In this document: one piece after another, positions 11,939 through 21,850 of the stretch
Position numbering within the stretch: the stretch's first letter is position 1
Layout: every line of letters begins with the position of its first letter
NCBI GenBank assembly: GCA_051530055.1
Contig: CM121342.1
Location: forward strand, 8,618,001 to 8,682,000
Direction of reading: 5' to 3'
DNA: 64,000 nt
DNA from: Neoechinorhynchus agilis
Taxonomy: Eukaryota; Acanthocephala
Made by a program: the position numbers and the translations under genes
The notes under the pieces: generated by a model
What the model was told of the DNA's origin: nothing
Database searches by the model: none
The model's input: the letters and a program-made list of their open reading frames with translations, nothing else

Positions 11939-12843
11939 TCACGTGTGCTTATAATATATATTTGTTGTTGTTGAACTAATATCCGTGTTGCGAACAACTG
12001 ATGATTCGTGCTCCTTCATCCGTCGGGTGAAATCGTTGGTCTGCCCCACATAGACCTGTTCGCAACCGGAGCACGGAATTTTGTAGACCGCACCAGATGA
12101 CTGTTGGCCATTCTTGGGACATATCAATCCGTGTAGAGTGCGTCCCCTCTTTGTGTATACATTTACTCTCTTGGCCTCACATCCTGATTTTATGATGCGC
12201 TCCATAGCAAGATAAGAATGATCATCAGGGAATGGCAGTTCAACGTAGATCTCTTCCTTTTTAGACTTTGTCTCCCCATTGAAGGTTCGACAAGATGGAG
12301 AGGATAACCATATCGACCTGATATGTACTTTAGGTAACCAATCTCCTCGTTACACAACTTGGCGTTGCTACAATGTGTAAGAGCACGGTGGATGAGTGAC
12401 CTAATCCTCGAAATTTTGTATTTGCGAGGTTGGGCTGATGTCCATGGCACAAGGCCCACTGGTATACCTCTCTTTCGGTACACCCTGGTCGTGTAGTTTC
12501 CACTGGCTAATCGGTATATCCACACATCCAGGAACGGAAACTTACCATGGTCCTCCTCCTCGATCGTCCACTGAATATTGTCGTCCCTTCCATTCAGTTC
12601 ATGTTTAAGGCAATTCATATTAGTCTCTGAAGGTTGGATCAACAGGAACGTGTCGTCCACATATCTGAACCAGATATTAACCCTCTGTATCGATGGCAAA
12701 TGTTCGTCCTTCCAGTGCCGCATATACAGCTCAGCAAGCACAGGGGCTAACGGGCTGCCCATGGCTACTCCATCTTTCTGGTCATAGTCGATGCTGTTGA
12801 ACTGGAAGTTGAAGGAAACCCAAAAAGAAAATTGAATCTCCAT
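11939..12843 (-). mobile_element. Penelope-like element P1: RT end and GIY-YIG endonuclease, 5'-truncated
   Basis: Read on the minus strand, the RT part shows DGVAMGSPLAPVLAELYM, FRYVDDTFLL and KFPFLDVWI. It is followed by the GIY-YIG nuclease with VYKIPCSGCEQVYVGQT and TRRMKEHE. This RT plus GIY-YIG order is diagnostic of endonuclease-bearing Penelope-like retroelements, which differ from both LINEs and LTR elements. The copy is cut at its 5' side at about 12835, where an unrelated RT piece begins on the other strand. It stops at 11939 against the LINE end, so its own 3' terminal repeat is missing. Broken. Confidence 0.85.
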
Positions 12844-12845
12844 CC

Positions 12846-13006
12846 CTCTAATATCGATGCTTGAACGGGTAACTAATAGGTTGTTAATGAATCACTTGCT
12901 TAAATATAATCTTATACCTGACTTCTTTCATGGATTCATTCCTGGAAGGGGAGTAAATACCTTACTGAATGAGCTGCATCGAAATGTGCCGTTGGTTGGC
13001 TGAGTG
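12846..13006 (+). mobile_element. LINE-type RT scrap
   Basis: An open stretch on the plus strand reads ISMLERVTNRLLMNHLLKYN, then DFFHGFIPGRGVNTLLNELH, the N-terminal fingers motifs of a non-LTR reverse transcriptase. Only about 50 codons remain. It abuts the truncated end of P1. The subfamily differs from L2 and L4. Confidence 0.6.
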
Positions 13007-13352
13007 GTTGGGACTGATTAGGTGGGAAGGGCGCTTCATATTGATTAAATTGATGGATCGGATGCTGTTGACTCATTGGGTTGTAGCGATTCGGCTGTCT
13101 TGTTTGATATAATCGCTGATTTTGGAGCATTGGATTCAGTATATTCTTCGATTGCCAGACATGGTTCGACCTTTGAGGTTGGTTTGTTGTAAATGTCGGC
13201 TCCAATTGAGTGGGTCGACCGATCGGTTTTGGTGACTAAACAAAAATTGTTGTTTTTCAAAGCCGATGACGTATATTCATTTCGTAGGATCTGGAAGAAT
13301 TCTGATCGGTAAAGCGATATAGCTTGATACATGAAAACAAAGTTAGAGCTTG
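13007..13352 (-). other. Q/P/N-rich open stretch upstream of poly(A) polymerase
   Basis: On the minus strand a Gln/Pro/Asn-rich frame (NPMLQNQRLYQTRQPNRYNP) follows a good acceptor (TTTTTGTTTAG, read on the minus strand at about 13240). It could be an exon of a divergent gene. It could equally be chance: its 3' part overlaps the RT scrap, and a decayed relative lies at 52128-52205. Not assigned. Confidence 0.25.
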
Positions 13353-16145
13353 ATGACGACATATAGATCGTCTTTCATAATGAATTTACGATCACGGAGT
13401 TCGCATCAATCTTCTTTGATTGATTGCCTACAAAATCGCGATATATACGAATCGGACGAGGAATTATCGCGTAGGATGCGTGTAATCACTGATTTGTACG
13501 TTTTATTCAACAAATGGATTCAAGAATTAGCCTTTGAGCGTCAGATTACTTTGGCACACATAAAAGGCGCCTTATTTACGTTTGGATCGTTCAAATTGGG
13601 CGTTCATGCTAAACGAGGCGACATTGACGTTTTGTTCGTAGGTCCTGAGCATATTGATCGGCGTGACTTCTTTGTTGGATTTGTTCAAGTTTTAAAAGAA
13701 CAACCGTCAGTCCGAAGGTTATGTTCCGTCGAAGAAGCTTTTGTACCCGTAGTGAAACTGGACTTTTGTGGAATTGCGATTGATGCGATTTTCGCAAGAA
13801 TGAAAGTACCTACGATTCCAACTGATCTCGATTTGACCGATAATTCCGTGCTTCGAGATTTGGACCAACGATGCGCTCGCTCGTTGAATGGAGTTCGTGT
13901 AGCTAAAGAACTCATTACAACCATTCCAAATCATGAGCAATTTAGACATGCTCTAAGCGCTATTAAACTCTGGGCTAAAAAAAGAGGAATATGCTCGAAT
14001 GTACTTGGCTATTTTGGAGGAGTCACATGGGCACTAATGATGACTTTGGTAGCTAAAATGAACCCTTCTTCTAACGCTTCCGATCTTCTTTATCATTTTT
14101 TTGAAATTTTCGCCAATTGGAATTGGCCTGAGCCAGTGGTTTTGAAGAAAATCGAAGACGTTGGACTGGGATATGAGGTACAAATATCGAGTTCTGGTCC
14201 TTTTTACGATTTATTGCGTCTGTAAAGCGTAAAAGAGCGTTTTTTTCTCTATATATTTTGGGATTATCAACTCTAGGAAGCATCTGAGCTACAATGGTCG
14301 GTACCGAATACTTCAGCGTATTAAATGTGAAGCCGAGTAAGGGACGATACAAACATTTTGAGGTTATTTTGTTAAAAACTCGAAATATTATCATCGAAAT
14401 TCTTTTTTAATAAAAGTGTTGTCAGGGAAAGCCATGAGCATTGTACACATCCCTCCAGATCATCCGATTCCTCTTCCCGATGAGGCGGGATTCATCAGTG
14501 TGAGTTTCCTCCCTCCAGCAGTATTTTGCCCCCAACTACGGAATGTCCAAACTCTGGGACGATGGCTTTACGTGGTTCTTGGCCGCGGTAGCAAACAACC
14601 CCCGAGTGTCTCGAGTCTTCCCAATTTCATTTCCGTTAGCAGGACTCATCGGTGTGAGTTTCCTCTTCCCTCCAGCAGTATTTTGCCCCCTTTGAAGTAA
14701 GGAATTTTGAACGCTTTTGACTTTGAAGCAGAGATTCCAGGCTCAAGTTCGCTAGAACATTGCGGCACAACTACGGAATGTTCAAACTCTGGGAGGATGG
14801 CTTTACGTGGTCCTTCGCCGCGGTAGCAAACAACCCCCGAGTGTCGGGTCTTCCCAATATGATTTCCGTTAGCGGGACTCATCAGTGTGAGTTTCCTCTT
14901 CCCTCCAGCAGTATTTTGCCCCTTTTAAGTAAGGTATTTTGAACGCTTAAGACTTTGAAGCAGAGAGTCCAGGCTAAAGTTCGCTAGAACATTGCGGACG
15001 GAATCTTGATGTGGAAATGAATTTGTTGCTGTCGAATTGCCTTTTTACCTCGGAAATATAGAATGCTTTACCTACAAAAACCCGATTTGCATGTGATAAT
15101 TTACTTTACCGTGCTGGACATCCATAAATATGAATAGATTTGAGATTGTTTTGAATTGTGGTGTGATGATAATACCTGTGACGCGAGGCTTCCTCACCAC
15201 AATGCAAACTTTATCAATTATATACTAAGAAGGTTTTTATGCTCAAAAATATAGTGCTTTCGGACGATAATGTGTATTAGTTTATTTTTCAACATTGATT
15301 GAGTGTAGAAAATCGACAGGGTATCTTCCTAGCAGTTTTATATGTTTAAGAAACTTTTGTCTCTGGAATTCATTGAATTAACATTTACATTTGAAAATTC
15401 TCGACACTGACCAGAACTCGATTGCATCTGGGATCAATATTTGAACATTGCTGACCGTCGACATCTTCTGCCCGTTATAACTCCGACATATCCCCAACAA
15501 AATACGACTCATAATGTGAACGAATCTGCAAAGAATATCATTATAAATGAACTAAGGCGCGGCTTTGAGGTAACTAAATCAATTCTGGCTGACAAGAGTA
15601 CATGGAACGATCTCTTTGAACCTATGAACATTTTTACTTCTTACAAGCACTTTATTCTCGTAATTCTCCAGGCACCGAACGAAAAGCTCTTAATGGAATT
15701 CGACGGTCTTGTTTCTTCACGCATCCGATCGCTCGTAACTTCTTTGGATTATACGAAGAAATGTGGCCCCGTTCAAATACGGGATCGATCGATAAGGATA
15801 TCAGATGAAAGGCTAAAACCCGGACAGTTTGGTCGGGCATGGTGTGTTGGGTTTGACGTCAATGAAACGGCTATAGCGAGCGTTGGTACAATTCAGCGGG
15901 AAATGACTACATTTGCCGGTCAAATATTGGCTTCTAAGGGATTCACTGATCTTGGAGAACAACAATGTAAACTAAATATGATCTATACGACGCGTCGGAA
16001 GCTCAAAAGATACATTGGATCAAGGTTGTCAAATATTGGGACATATGGTCCGTCGATTACTAACGACCAAATTGACGCCATCGTTATGGATATCGTGGAA
16101 AGTGTTATCGTTGGTGTTGAGAGCGAACGCTTATTAACAGCGTGA
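13353..16145 (+). CDS. PAPOLA: Nuclear poly(A) polymerase (short form), two exons
   Basis: Adds poly(A) tails to cleaved pre-mRNA in the nucleus. Exon 1 is 13353-14190 and exon 2 is 15415-16145, giving about 522 residues; the intron of 1.2 kb is far longer than others here. Exon 1 holds the nucleotidyltransferase: FTFGSFKLGVHAKRGDIDVL with the GS and DxD catalytic residues, the third Asp in FCGIAIDAIFAR, and RSLNGVRV and LSAIKLWAKKRGI. Exon 2 begins DCIWDQYLNIADRRHLLPVI, PTYPQQNTTHNV (central domain), followed by the RNA-binding domain (FTSYKHFILVIL). The vertebrate Ser/Thr- and Lys-rich C-terminal tail is absent, as in the short testis-type enzyme. The donor at 14190 was chosen because it keeps frame with exon 2. 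An ATG at 13380 is an alternative start. RPP38 follows 131 bp downstream. Confidence 0.92.
14440..15000 (+). repeat. Partial tandem repeat (~233-bp period) within the poly(A) polymerase intron
   Basis: Two clear units and one partial one share CAACTACGGAATGT, GGATGGCTTTACGTGGT, GGTAGCAAACAACCCCCGAG and TCCCTCCAGCAGTATTTTGC. Units begin near 14534 and 14767, with a partial unit before 14534. The block is more GC-rich than the surrounding intron. The frames it contains look incidental. Origin unknown; it probably arrived as an insertion that lengthened the intron. Confidence 0.8.
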
Positions 16146-16265
16146 ACTTCATTGTTCTCTATTGTTATTTTTCCACACTGTTTCCTTTCAAAAATCGTTA
16201 TGTGTGTAGTTACGGCATTGAGATATTCTATCGAACGTAAAAATCAAATATTGTAATGCTTCCTA

Positions 16266-16276
16266 TACATTTTTAG
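16266..16276 (+). promoter_or_regulatory. Possible trans-splice acceptor before RPP38
   Basis: ACATTTTTAG directly abuts the ATG at 16277. In the 131-bp gap after the poly(A) polymerase stop there is no room for a normal promoter, so this could be a spliced-leader acceptor in a two-gene operon. An upstream exon joined by ordinary splicing is the alternative. Confidence 0.4.
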
Positions 16277-16786
16277 ATGAAAAAAGTTCGCCCGAGCAAG
16301 TTATACCTCCAAAGTCCAAAATCGCTTCATCTTGAATGGCCCTCCATTGACAATGATTTATCCTCTGAGATTCTGGACTGTTTAATGTCTTTTATCAGGA
16401 GGTCAATGGAAAGATCACGCGAGGTCTGTGTTGTTGGATTATCTAATATAAGTCCATATCTCGATGCATACGGATTGCTGCTTGTTGATCGAAATATTAA
16501 GCCATCTATTGTCACAAAGCCATTATTGGTTCATTGCTATGTCAACAAAATTCCAGCCGGGAGTGTTGGAGGTCTAATGCAAGCCTTAGAATCAATTTTT
16601 AGCAATCCGCGGCCAAATGCTATCGGTATACTAAAATCGGGATGCGTTAGTGAAAGGCTGTTGGCTAACCGATTTGTTGATGAGATGGCAGAGATTTTGC
16701 CGAATTTGCAATTGCCGGAATCGCTGGGAAAGTACGAATCGCATGAAATTATCGAAGGATATAAGCGATCTACTGATTCGGTTTAA
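16277..16786 (+). CDS. RPP38: RNase P/MRP protein subunit p38-like (L7Ae family)
   Basis: A 169-residue protein that aligns along its whole length with the core of human RPP38, a kink-turn-binding subunit of RNase P and RNase MRP (tRNA 5' and rRNA maturation, nucleus/nucleolus). The matching blocks are the N-terminal LHLEWPSI, VVGLSNISPYLDAYGLLLV, NIKPSIVTKPLLVHCYVNKI, PAGSVGGLMQALE and FVDEMAEILPNLQLPE. Compare human EVTRALERRELLLVLV, VKPAMITSHLIQL and FVDEVRAIIPRVPSL, recalled from memory and not computed. The C-terminal tail of the human protein is missing. It lies 131 bp after poly(A) polymerase on the same strand with an AG at the start codon, which suggests co-transcription. Its last ~25 codons and part of the 3' flank are duplicated just downstream. 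Confidence 0.68.
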   Translation: MKKVRPSKLYLQSPKSLHLEWPSIDNDLSSEILDCLMSFIRRSMERSREVCVVGLSNISPYLDAYGLLLVDRNIKPSIVTKPLLVHCYVNKIPAGSVGGLMQALESIFSNPRPNAIGILKSGCVSERLLANRFVDEMAEILPNLQLPESLGKYESHEIIEGYKRSTDSV

Positions 16787-16846
16787 GTTGTCCTCTTGAA
16801 ACAAAATATTCGTAGATTTTTTAAACCTGTACTTTGATCATATTAC

Positions 16847-16975
16847 AGAGATTTTGCGAGATTCATTGGGAAAGTACAAATCGCGTGAAATTATCGAAGG
16901 ATATAAGCGATCTACTGATTCGGTTTAAGTTGTATTCTAGAAACAGAAAATTCATAGATTTTAGAAAATAACGAA
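16847..16975 (+). repeat. Tandem duplicate of the RPP38 3' end
   Basis: GAGATTTTGC, GGGAAAGTAC, then GAAATTATCGAAGGATATAA and CTACTGATTCGGTTTAAG repeat the last coding bases, stop codon and start of the 3' flank of RPP38, with a 142-bp offset. A few substitutions separate the copies. It has no start codon of its own and is a broken duplicate. Confidence 0.85.
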
Positions 16976-17039
16976 TTTAATAGGTATTGCAATTGTATTG
17001 TATTGTATGCAACGGTACTTTCCTACGTTGCACCGTAGG

Positions 17040-17756
17040 TATAAGCCCGTCAAATAGAATTAGACTCCGCAAGGGATCCTAAATACACGACAGCAGTCCT
17101 GTTATGCGGGCAACTCGCGTCTCTTAAAATGAGGTCATCGTATGTACGACAGTTCCCTTTGCCCTTACGATACAATGTCGTTGGCTTCCGGAAAAGGAAC
17201 TGTTGCACGACCTGTGAGCAAGATGCCTTGGACCGAATTATATTGCCCGTGAACTGCAGTCGTCTGCGGCGCAAATATTCACTGGGCGGTTGGACTCCGA
17301 CTCTCTTATACAGTGTTTTGTTGGTCACTTAATCTGACCATCTGACCTTGAACGCCGCACGTAAGAGAGATGAATGATGTGGGTATAACTGCCTCGTCGC
17401 CGTTGGTGACAGTGTCCAAGTCTCTGCATTGTAGTAGCGAATGCTCTCAATTAGAGTCCTGAACAGCTGCGAACGGAGTTCATCTGGCAAAGACTCGCTG
17501 TCAAACAGTGGTTCAAGTTGCCCCATTGCTCTCCAAGCTATAGCTCTCCGTCGACTGACATCCGCACTCACCTCAGGAACGACAGCTCCCAGATAGACAT
17601 ACCGCTCTATCTGTTTTAATTGCTCAACGCCATTCGGCCCTTCGCCAGAGACTTTATGCGCGACATGCGGAATCGTCAAGAATTCCGCTTTTTTCGAGTT
17701 GATGGTCAGACCAATCATACTCGCCCTCTCGCACAGTCTGTTTAGCAGAAGAGGTA
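17040..17756 (-). mobile_element. RTE-like LINE, C-terminal RT end
   Basis: Minus-strand frames read RLCERASMIGLTINSKKAEF, VEQLKQIERYVYLGAVVP, IRYYNAETWTL and PPSEYLRRRRLQFTGNIIRS. This is the RT thumb and C-terminal region typical of RTE-type and similar LINEs that circulate as endonuclease-reverse transcriptase in invertebrates. The 5' side is replaced at about 17757 by a different LINE tail. The matching N-terminal part of the same kind lies at 18946-19440, so the element may have been split by insertions. Confidence 0.7.
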
Positions 17757-18315
17757 TTACAATAATAAAGTACAAAGCGTGCAATCACCACCGTCCACGA
17801 AATTAGAGCTTCTCTCCTTCCTCCGCTGTCGCTATCATGCTAGCAGCATTGCCTCGTTGTACTGCAAGCGAGATATTTTGTCGCGGGAATACACCTGCTC
17901 GTGCGTCGCCGGTCGTTTTTCTCAATTTCTTCGAGAGATCCTGGAGTAGAGTGAGTGCCGAGCTGCCAAGCGCCCCATACATTTTTACACCGAAGGGGAC
18001 AAAATAGTGGGCCTTTGCTAAATCCCTATATTTTCGTACCATCCTCCATTCCGCTGCACTGGCTGCACCTCCAGCGATTTCGAGAGGGTTAGGAATGCTG
18101 CTTACTGCGAGGGTGTCCAAACACGTAGTGTCCTAGAGAAGGCATTTGCCCTCCCGCCACGGAAAGACCGAAATTCCGTCAGGTCGACGACCGTCTAGTC
18201 GACAAAGATGGGCCGAGAAATTGCGCGATTGATCTCAGAATGGCGGGAGAACCTTCCTCCTGACTTTCGGCAAACGAGACCGTGTCTCCCGAAAGCATCA
18301 ACCAAAGGCCAGCAT
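17757..18315 (-). mobile_element. RLE-type LINE, 3' end (R1)
   Basis: On the minus strand: SPDGISVFPWREGKCLL, DTLAVSSIPNPLEIAGGAAS, KYRDLAKAHYFVPFGV and AVQRGNAASM, then a stop and a tail with GGTGGTGATTGCACG ending in TTATTATTGTAA. The same 3' end closes R4 at about 36960. The RPD-(x)n-WDAT pattern of the family resembles the catalytic part of the restriction-like endonuclease of R2-type LINEs. 5'-truncated at about 18315. Confidence 0.72.
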
Positions 18316-18429
18316 CGATAGATTTTTTAAACCTGTACTTCGTATGTGAAAAAACATTTAATTTTGGACTTCATTTTTGAATCAATTTCACCTAGCGATA
18401 TTCACTCAGAAAATTGATTTATATTGAAA

Positions 18430-18945
18430 ATTTTCGGCCTTTTCGTTGGCCTTCTTCAGTTAGATCTAGAATGCTTGTAAGTTTTTAAACAGCGAAATAA
18501 TCTCATTTGGTTTTTTCTGTGCTTCTTTTACCTTAGTAGTCCTCATTCATTCCTTTCTAAATAAAGCTACAAACAAAGATGGAGGCCATATTCATTCGCC
18601 TGCGAATGGTGTTCCGCCCAAGGTGTGGCTGCTGGCGTACTGAGTTTGAGCGCATTACGAACATGCTCAGTGTAACTCGTTTATACAGCGGTCGCTCCGT
18701 CTTCCCAATGTATGTGATATAACGCAATTTCCTTCTTCGTTGCAACGTTCGCAGGTCATCTTATACACAACGTTGCGGTGGTACACGGTGTAGAGAGAGC
18801 AACGTTGTGTCAGCGATTTACGCAATTTTTCTAGGTCAATAAATGCCAAATGAATCGGACGACCTTTTCTCGATACTTTTCGATAAGCAGTCGTGCCATA
18901 TGAATCCCATTTTGGTGCCACATCCTTTGACAAATCCAGCTTGGT
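18430..18945 (-). mobile_element. Penelope-like element P2: GIY-YIG end with terminal hairpin
   Basis: Minus-strand pieces VVYKMTCERCN and YITYIGKTERPLYKR are a degraded GIY-YIG nuclease with its Cys-rich insert. About 100 bp further on, 18431-18459 read on the same strand gives CTGAAGA, then GGCC-loop-GGCC, then GAAA. This is the hammerhead-like hairpin also found after other PLE copies here. Broken, and truncated at its 5' side. Confidence 0.6.
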
Positions 18946-19440
18946 TAACAGATAAATCGACGATAGTGCGAATCCGCTTGTCGATGATACGCTAAAATAT
19001 TTTCATCGTATGTGACAGGGGTCTGATCGGGCGGTAGTTGCAGCACTCTGCTGTATTGACTTTTTTTCCATATCGGCACCGTGTGACTGAGCTCCCAGCC
19101 AATCGACATTGTATTCTCAATGATTTTGTTCAAAAATCGGGTCAACCACGATGACGGGTAATATTTCTTCGCTTTCCAGGGTACCGACGCTATATCATCA
19201 GGGCCGGTTGCTTTCCCTGGTTTAATTCGATTTATTGCATCTTGAACTTCCTTCGTATTGGTAAGACTAACGGAGCCGGGAACCCTTTCGGTCTCAAAAA
19301 ATGGGTTGATGCTCAAATTTCTCGTTTGAAATCTGTTCGTAGTATTGACGCAATCTCTCGGAGACATACATCACCTCTGTTGACAATCAGCAAGCCCGAT
19401 TTCTCATTAATACAAGGGAACTTTTCGATATCTTGCGTCT
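18946..19440 (-). mobile_element. RTE-like LINE, N-terminal RT piece
   Basis: EVQDAINRIKPGKATGPDDI followed by WLTRFLNKIIENTMSIGWEL and HTVPIWKK are RT motifs 1-2 of RTE-type LINEs. It has the same orientation and probably the same family as 17040-17756. The downstream RT is missing and PLE sequence takes its place. Confidence 0.68.
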
Positions 19441-19479
19441 GCTGCTGACGCCGTTTTACGGGTCAATATAACTGACAGT

Positions 19480-19790
19480 CATTTTCACTAATGTTCAGCT
19501 TGCTACTTGGTCGAACACCCTGATGGCCGGCGAGATTTGGTTTCGACGCAAAAACTAGCTCCTCCTGGTGAAGATCTGACCGCCATAAAAAGTAGCGAAG
19601 ACGATTTGCCGTCTGCAGTAAATTCGGGAGATGTTCCGGTGAAAGAAAACATTAATGTTCAACACCCAGAGATGGGCTCAAAATATGTCACAGAACATGG
19701 AATGGACGTTAGGAGGTCCTGTCGGATCCCCAGCAAACTAAGAGCGAAGGGGGAAGATTGTGATATTGATTAATTGATACTGTTGGCGCC
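19480..19790 (+). mobile_element. Ty3/gypsy fossil scrap (end of polyprotein)
   Basis: A short open stretch with DGRRDLVSTQKLAPPGE resembles the end of a Ty3/gypsy integrase, where a DG-R-D-VS--LAP strand precedes a variable tail. Only this end remains. Shortly after it comes TGTTGGCGCCGT, a word repeated at 21957 beyond the tandem array. Old fragment; the remainder of the element is absent. Confidence 0.45.
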
Positions 19791-19869
19791 GTCGTCCCCG
19801 CGTCATCACCGCGCTTTTGCTACCATATAGCACGTGCCCCTGGTGGTGTTTGGTGTGTGTTTTTGTGCA

Positions 19870-21850
19870 ATGAAGCCCCTGTTTTGGTCATGAAAATAGG
19901 CACTCCTCGGGACTTTGCATGCATCACAATCGACACCTTTGGGTACTCTGCTGGCTCAGAGAGCTTTCCATGACGTCACCAACATGATCTTCGTTTTATA
20001 GCTCTGCCGCGAGAGGGAGCCCCTCATGTATACCAAGGCTTTTAACCACGTAAAACAAATAAACTTTGCTTATGTCATAAGAATCAGCATTTTCATAATT
20101 TAAGGTATTTTCCGCTCTAGATTTCTCGAAAACAGACACTCCTCGGAACATTTCATACATCACAAACGACATTTTTTGCTACTCCGCTCGCTCAGAGAGC
20201 TTTAAAAGACGTCACAAAACATGCACTTCGTCTAACGGCTTTGCCGAGCGCGGGAGCTGATGATGTATGCCCATTTTAACCCCGTCAAACAAATTAACTT
20301 TGCTTACGTCATAAGACTCAGCATTTTCACAATTTAAGATATTTTTTCGGCATACAGTTGTCGAAAACAGACACTCTTCGTTACTTTGCTCGCATCACAA
20401 CCGACACTCTTAGCTATTCTACCTGTTCAGAGGGCTTCGATGACATCACCAACATGCACTTCGTTTCATAGCTCTGCGGCGAGATGAAGCCCCTCATATA
20501 TGTCCAGCTTTTTAACCCCATAAAACACACATACTTTGCTTACGTCAAAAGAATCCGCATTTTCACAATTTTTAATATTTTTTCGCCATTTACTTGTCGA
20601 AAACAGACACTCTTCCTGACTTTGCTTACATCACAAGCGGCACCTTTAGCTACTCTGCTGGCTGAGAGAGATTTCCATGTGTGTTTAAGTGGGGAAAATT
20701 ATATATCCAAGAATCACTTTAATTGAAATATTTCGTCCAGTCACGCTGGCAAACAATAGTTCACTGAAGAAGTCCAGCGCGATTGGACGAGATATTTCAA
20801 TTTAAGTGATTCTTGGATATATAATTTTTCCCGACTTCTACATACTCATGGATTTTATCTTTAATTTTGCGAGCTTTCCATAACGTCACCAACGTGCACT
20901 TCGTTTCACGACACTGCCGCGAGAGGGAGCCCCTAATGTACGTCCAGGTTTTTAACCATGTCGAATACATAAACTTTGCTTACGTCATAAGAACCAGCAT
21001 TTTAACAATATTGGATATTTTATTCGCCATACACTTGTCGAGCACAGACACTTTTCAAGACTTGGCTTACATCAACAGAGACACCTTTAGCTACTCAGCT
21101 GGCTGAGACAGCTTTCCATGACGTCACCAACGTGCACTTCGTTTAATGGCTATGCGACGAGAGGGAGCTTCTCATGTACGTCCAGGTTTTTAATCATGTC
21201 AAGCACATAAACTTTGCCTACGTCATAAGAGTCAGAATTTTCACAACCTTGGATATTTTTTTCGCCATACACTTGTCGAGCACCGACACTTTTCAAGACT
21301 TGGCTTACATCAACAGAGACACCTTTAGCTACTCTGCTGGTTCAGAGAGCTTTTCATGACGTCACCAACATGCACTTCGTTTCATACCTCTGCCGCGAGA
21401 AGCCCCTCATGTATGTCCAGGTCTTCAACCCCGTCTAATACATAAACTATGCTTACGTCATAAGAATCCGCATTTTCACAATTTAAGACATTTTTTCGCC
21501 ATACAGTTGTCGAAAACAGACACTCTTCGAGGCTGCTCACATCACAACCGACGCTAAGCTATTCTAACGGTTCAGAGGGCATCGATGACGTCACCAACAT
21601 GCACTTCGTTTCACGGCTTTGCCGCGAGGGGAAGCCCCTCATCTATATCCAGCTTTTTAATTCCGTCAAACACATAAACTTTGCTTATGTCATAAGAATC
21701 AGCATTTTCTTAGCTGTGGGTATTTTCTCATCTTACACTTGTCGAAAAGAGGCAACACCTTTAGCTACTCAGCTGGCTGAGACAGCTTTCCATGACGTCA
21801 CCAACGTGCACTTCGTTTAACGGCTATGCGACGAGAGGGAGTTTAACATC
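19870..21850 (+). repeat. Tandem array of ~235-bp units, about eight copies
   Basis: Each unit holds GACACCTTTAGCTACTCTGC, GAGAGCTTTCCATGACGTCA, AACATGCACTTCGTTTCA, GCGAGAGGGAGCCCCTCATG and CTTTGCTTACGTCATAAGA. Successive TGACGTCACC positions (19971, 20209, 20441, 20883, 21120, 21358, 21588, 21795) give periods of 207-238 bp. The larger step at 20441-20883 contains a palindromic insertion. Units differ by perhaps 10-20%, so the array is not newly amplified. The words TGACGTCA and TTACGTCATAA recur in nearly every unit. The array is bracketed by TGTTGGCGCCGT at 19789 and 21957. Confidence 0.9.
20690..20860. mobile_element. Palindromic element with hammerhead-like centre, inserted in the array
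   Basis: Long inverted arms (AAGTGGGGAAAATTATATATCC and its complement, extending through GAAATATTTCGTCCA) enclose 20764-20799: CTGAAGA, a GTCCA/TGGAC stem, then GAGATATTTC. A sister copy lies at 48165-48360, with the same arms and the flanking GATAAAATCCATGAGTATGT. It interrupts one unit of the tandem array, so it is younger than the array. Confidence 0.75.

Noticed and set aside
14416-14942. Small proteins from the repeat in the poly(A) polymerase intron
   Set aside because: Frames follow the repeat period and differ between copies; no family likeness.
20484-21820. Repeated small open frames (LIYVQLFN...)
   Set aside because: They are translations of the tandem unit, with no conserved frame.
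19870-21850. CRISPR array
   Set aside because: Units are ~235 bp without short repeat/spacer structure, in a eukaryotic context.
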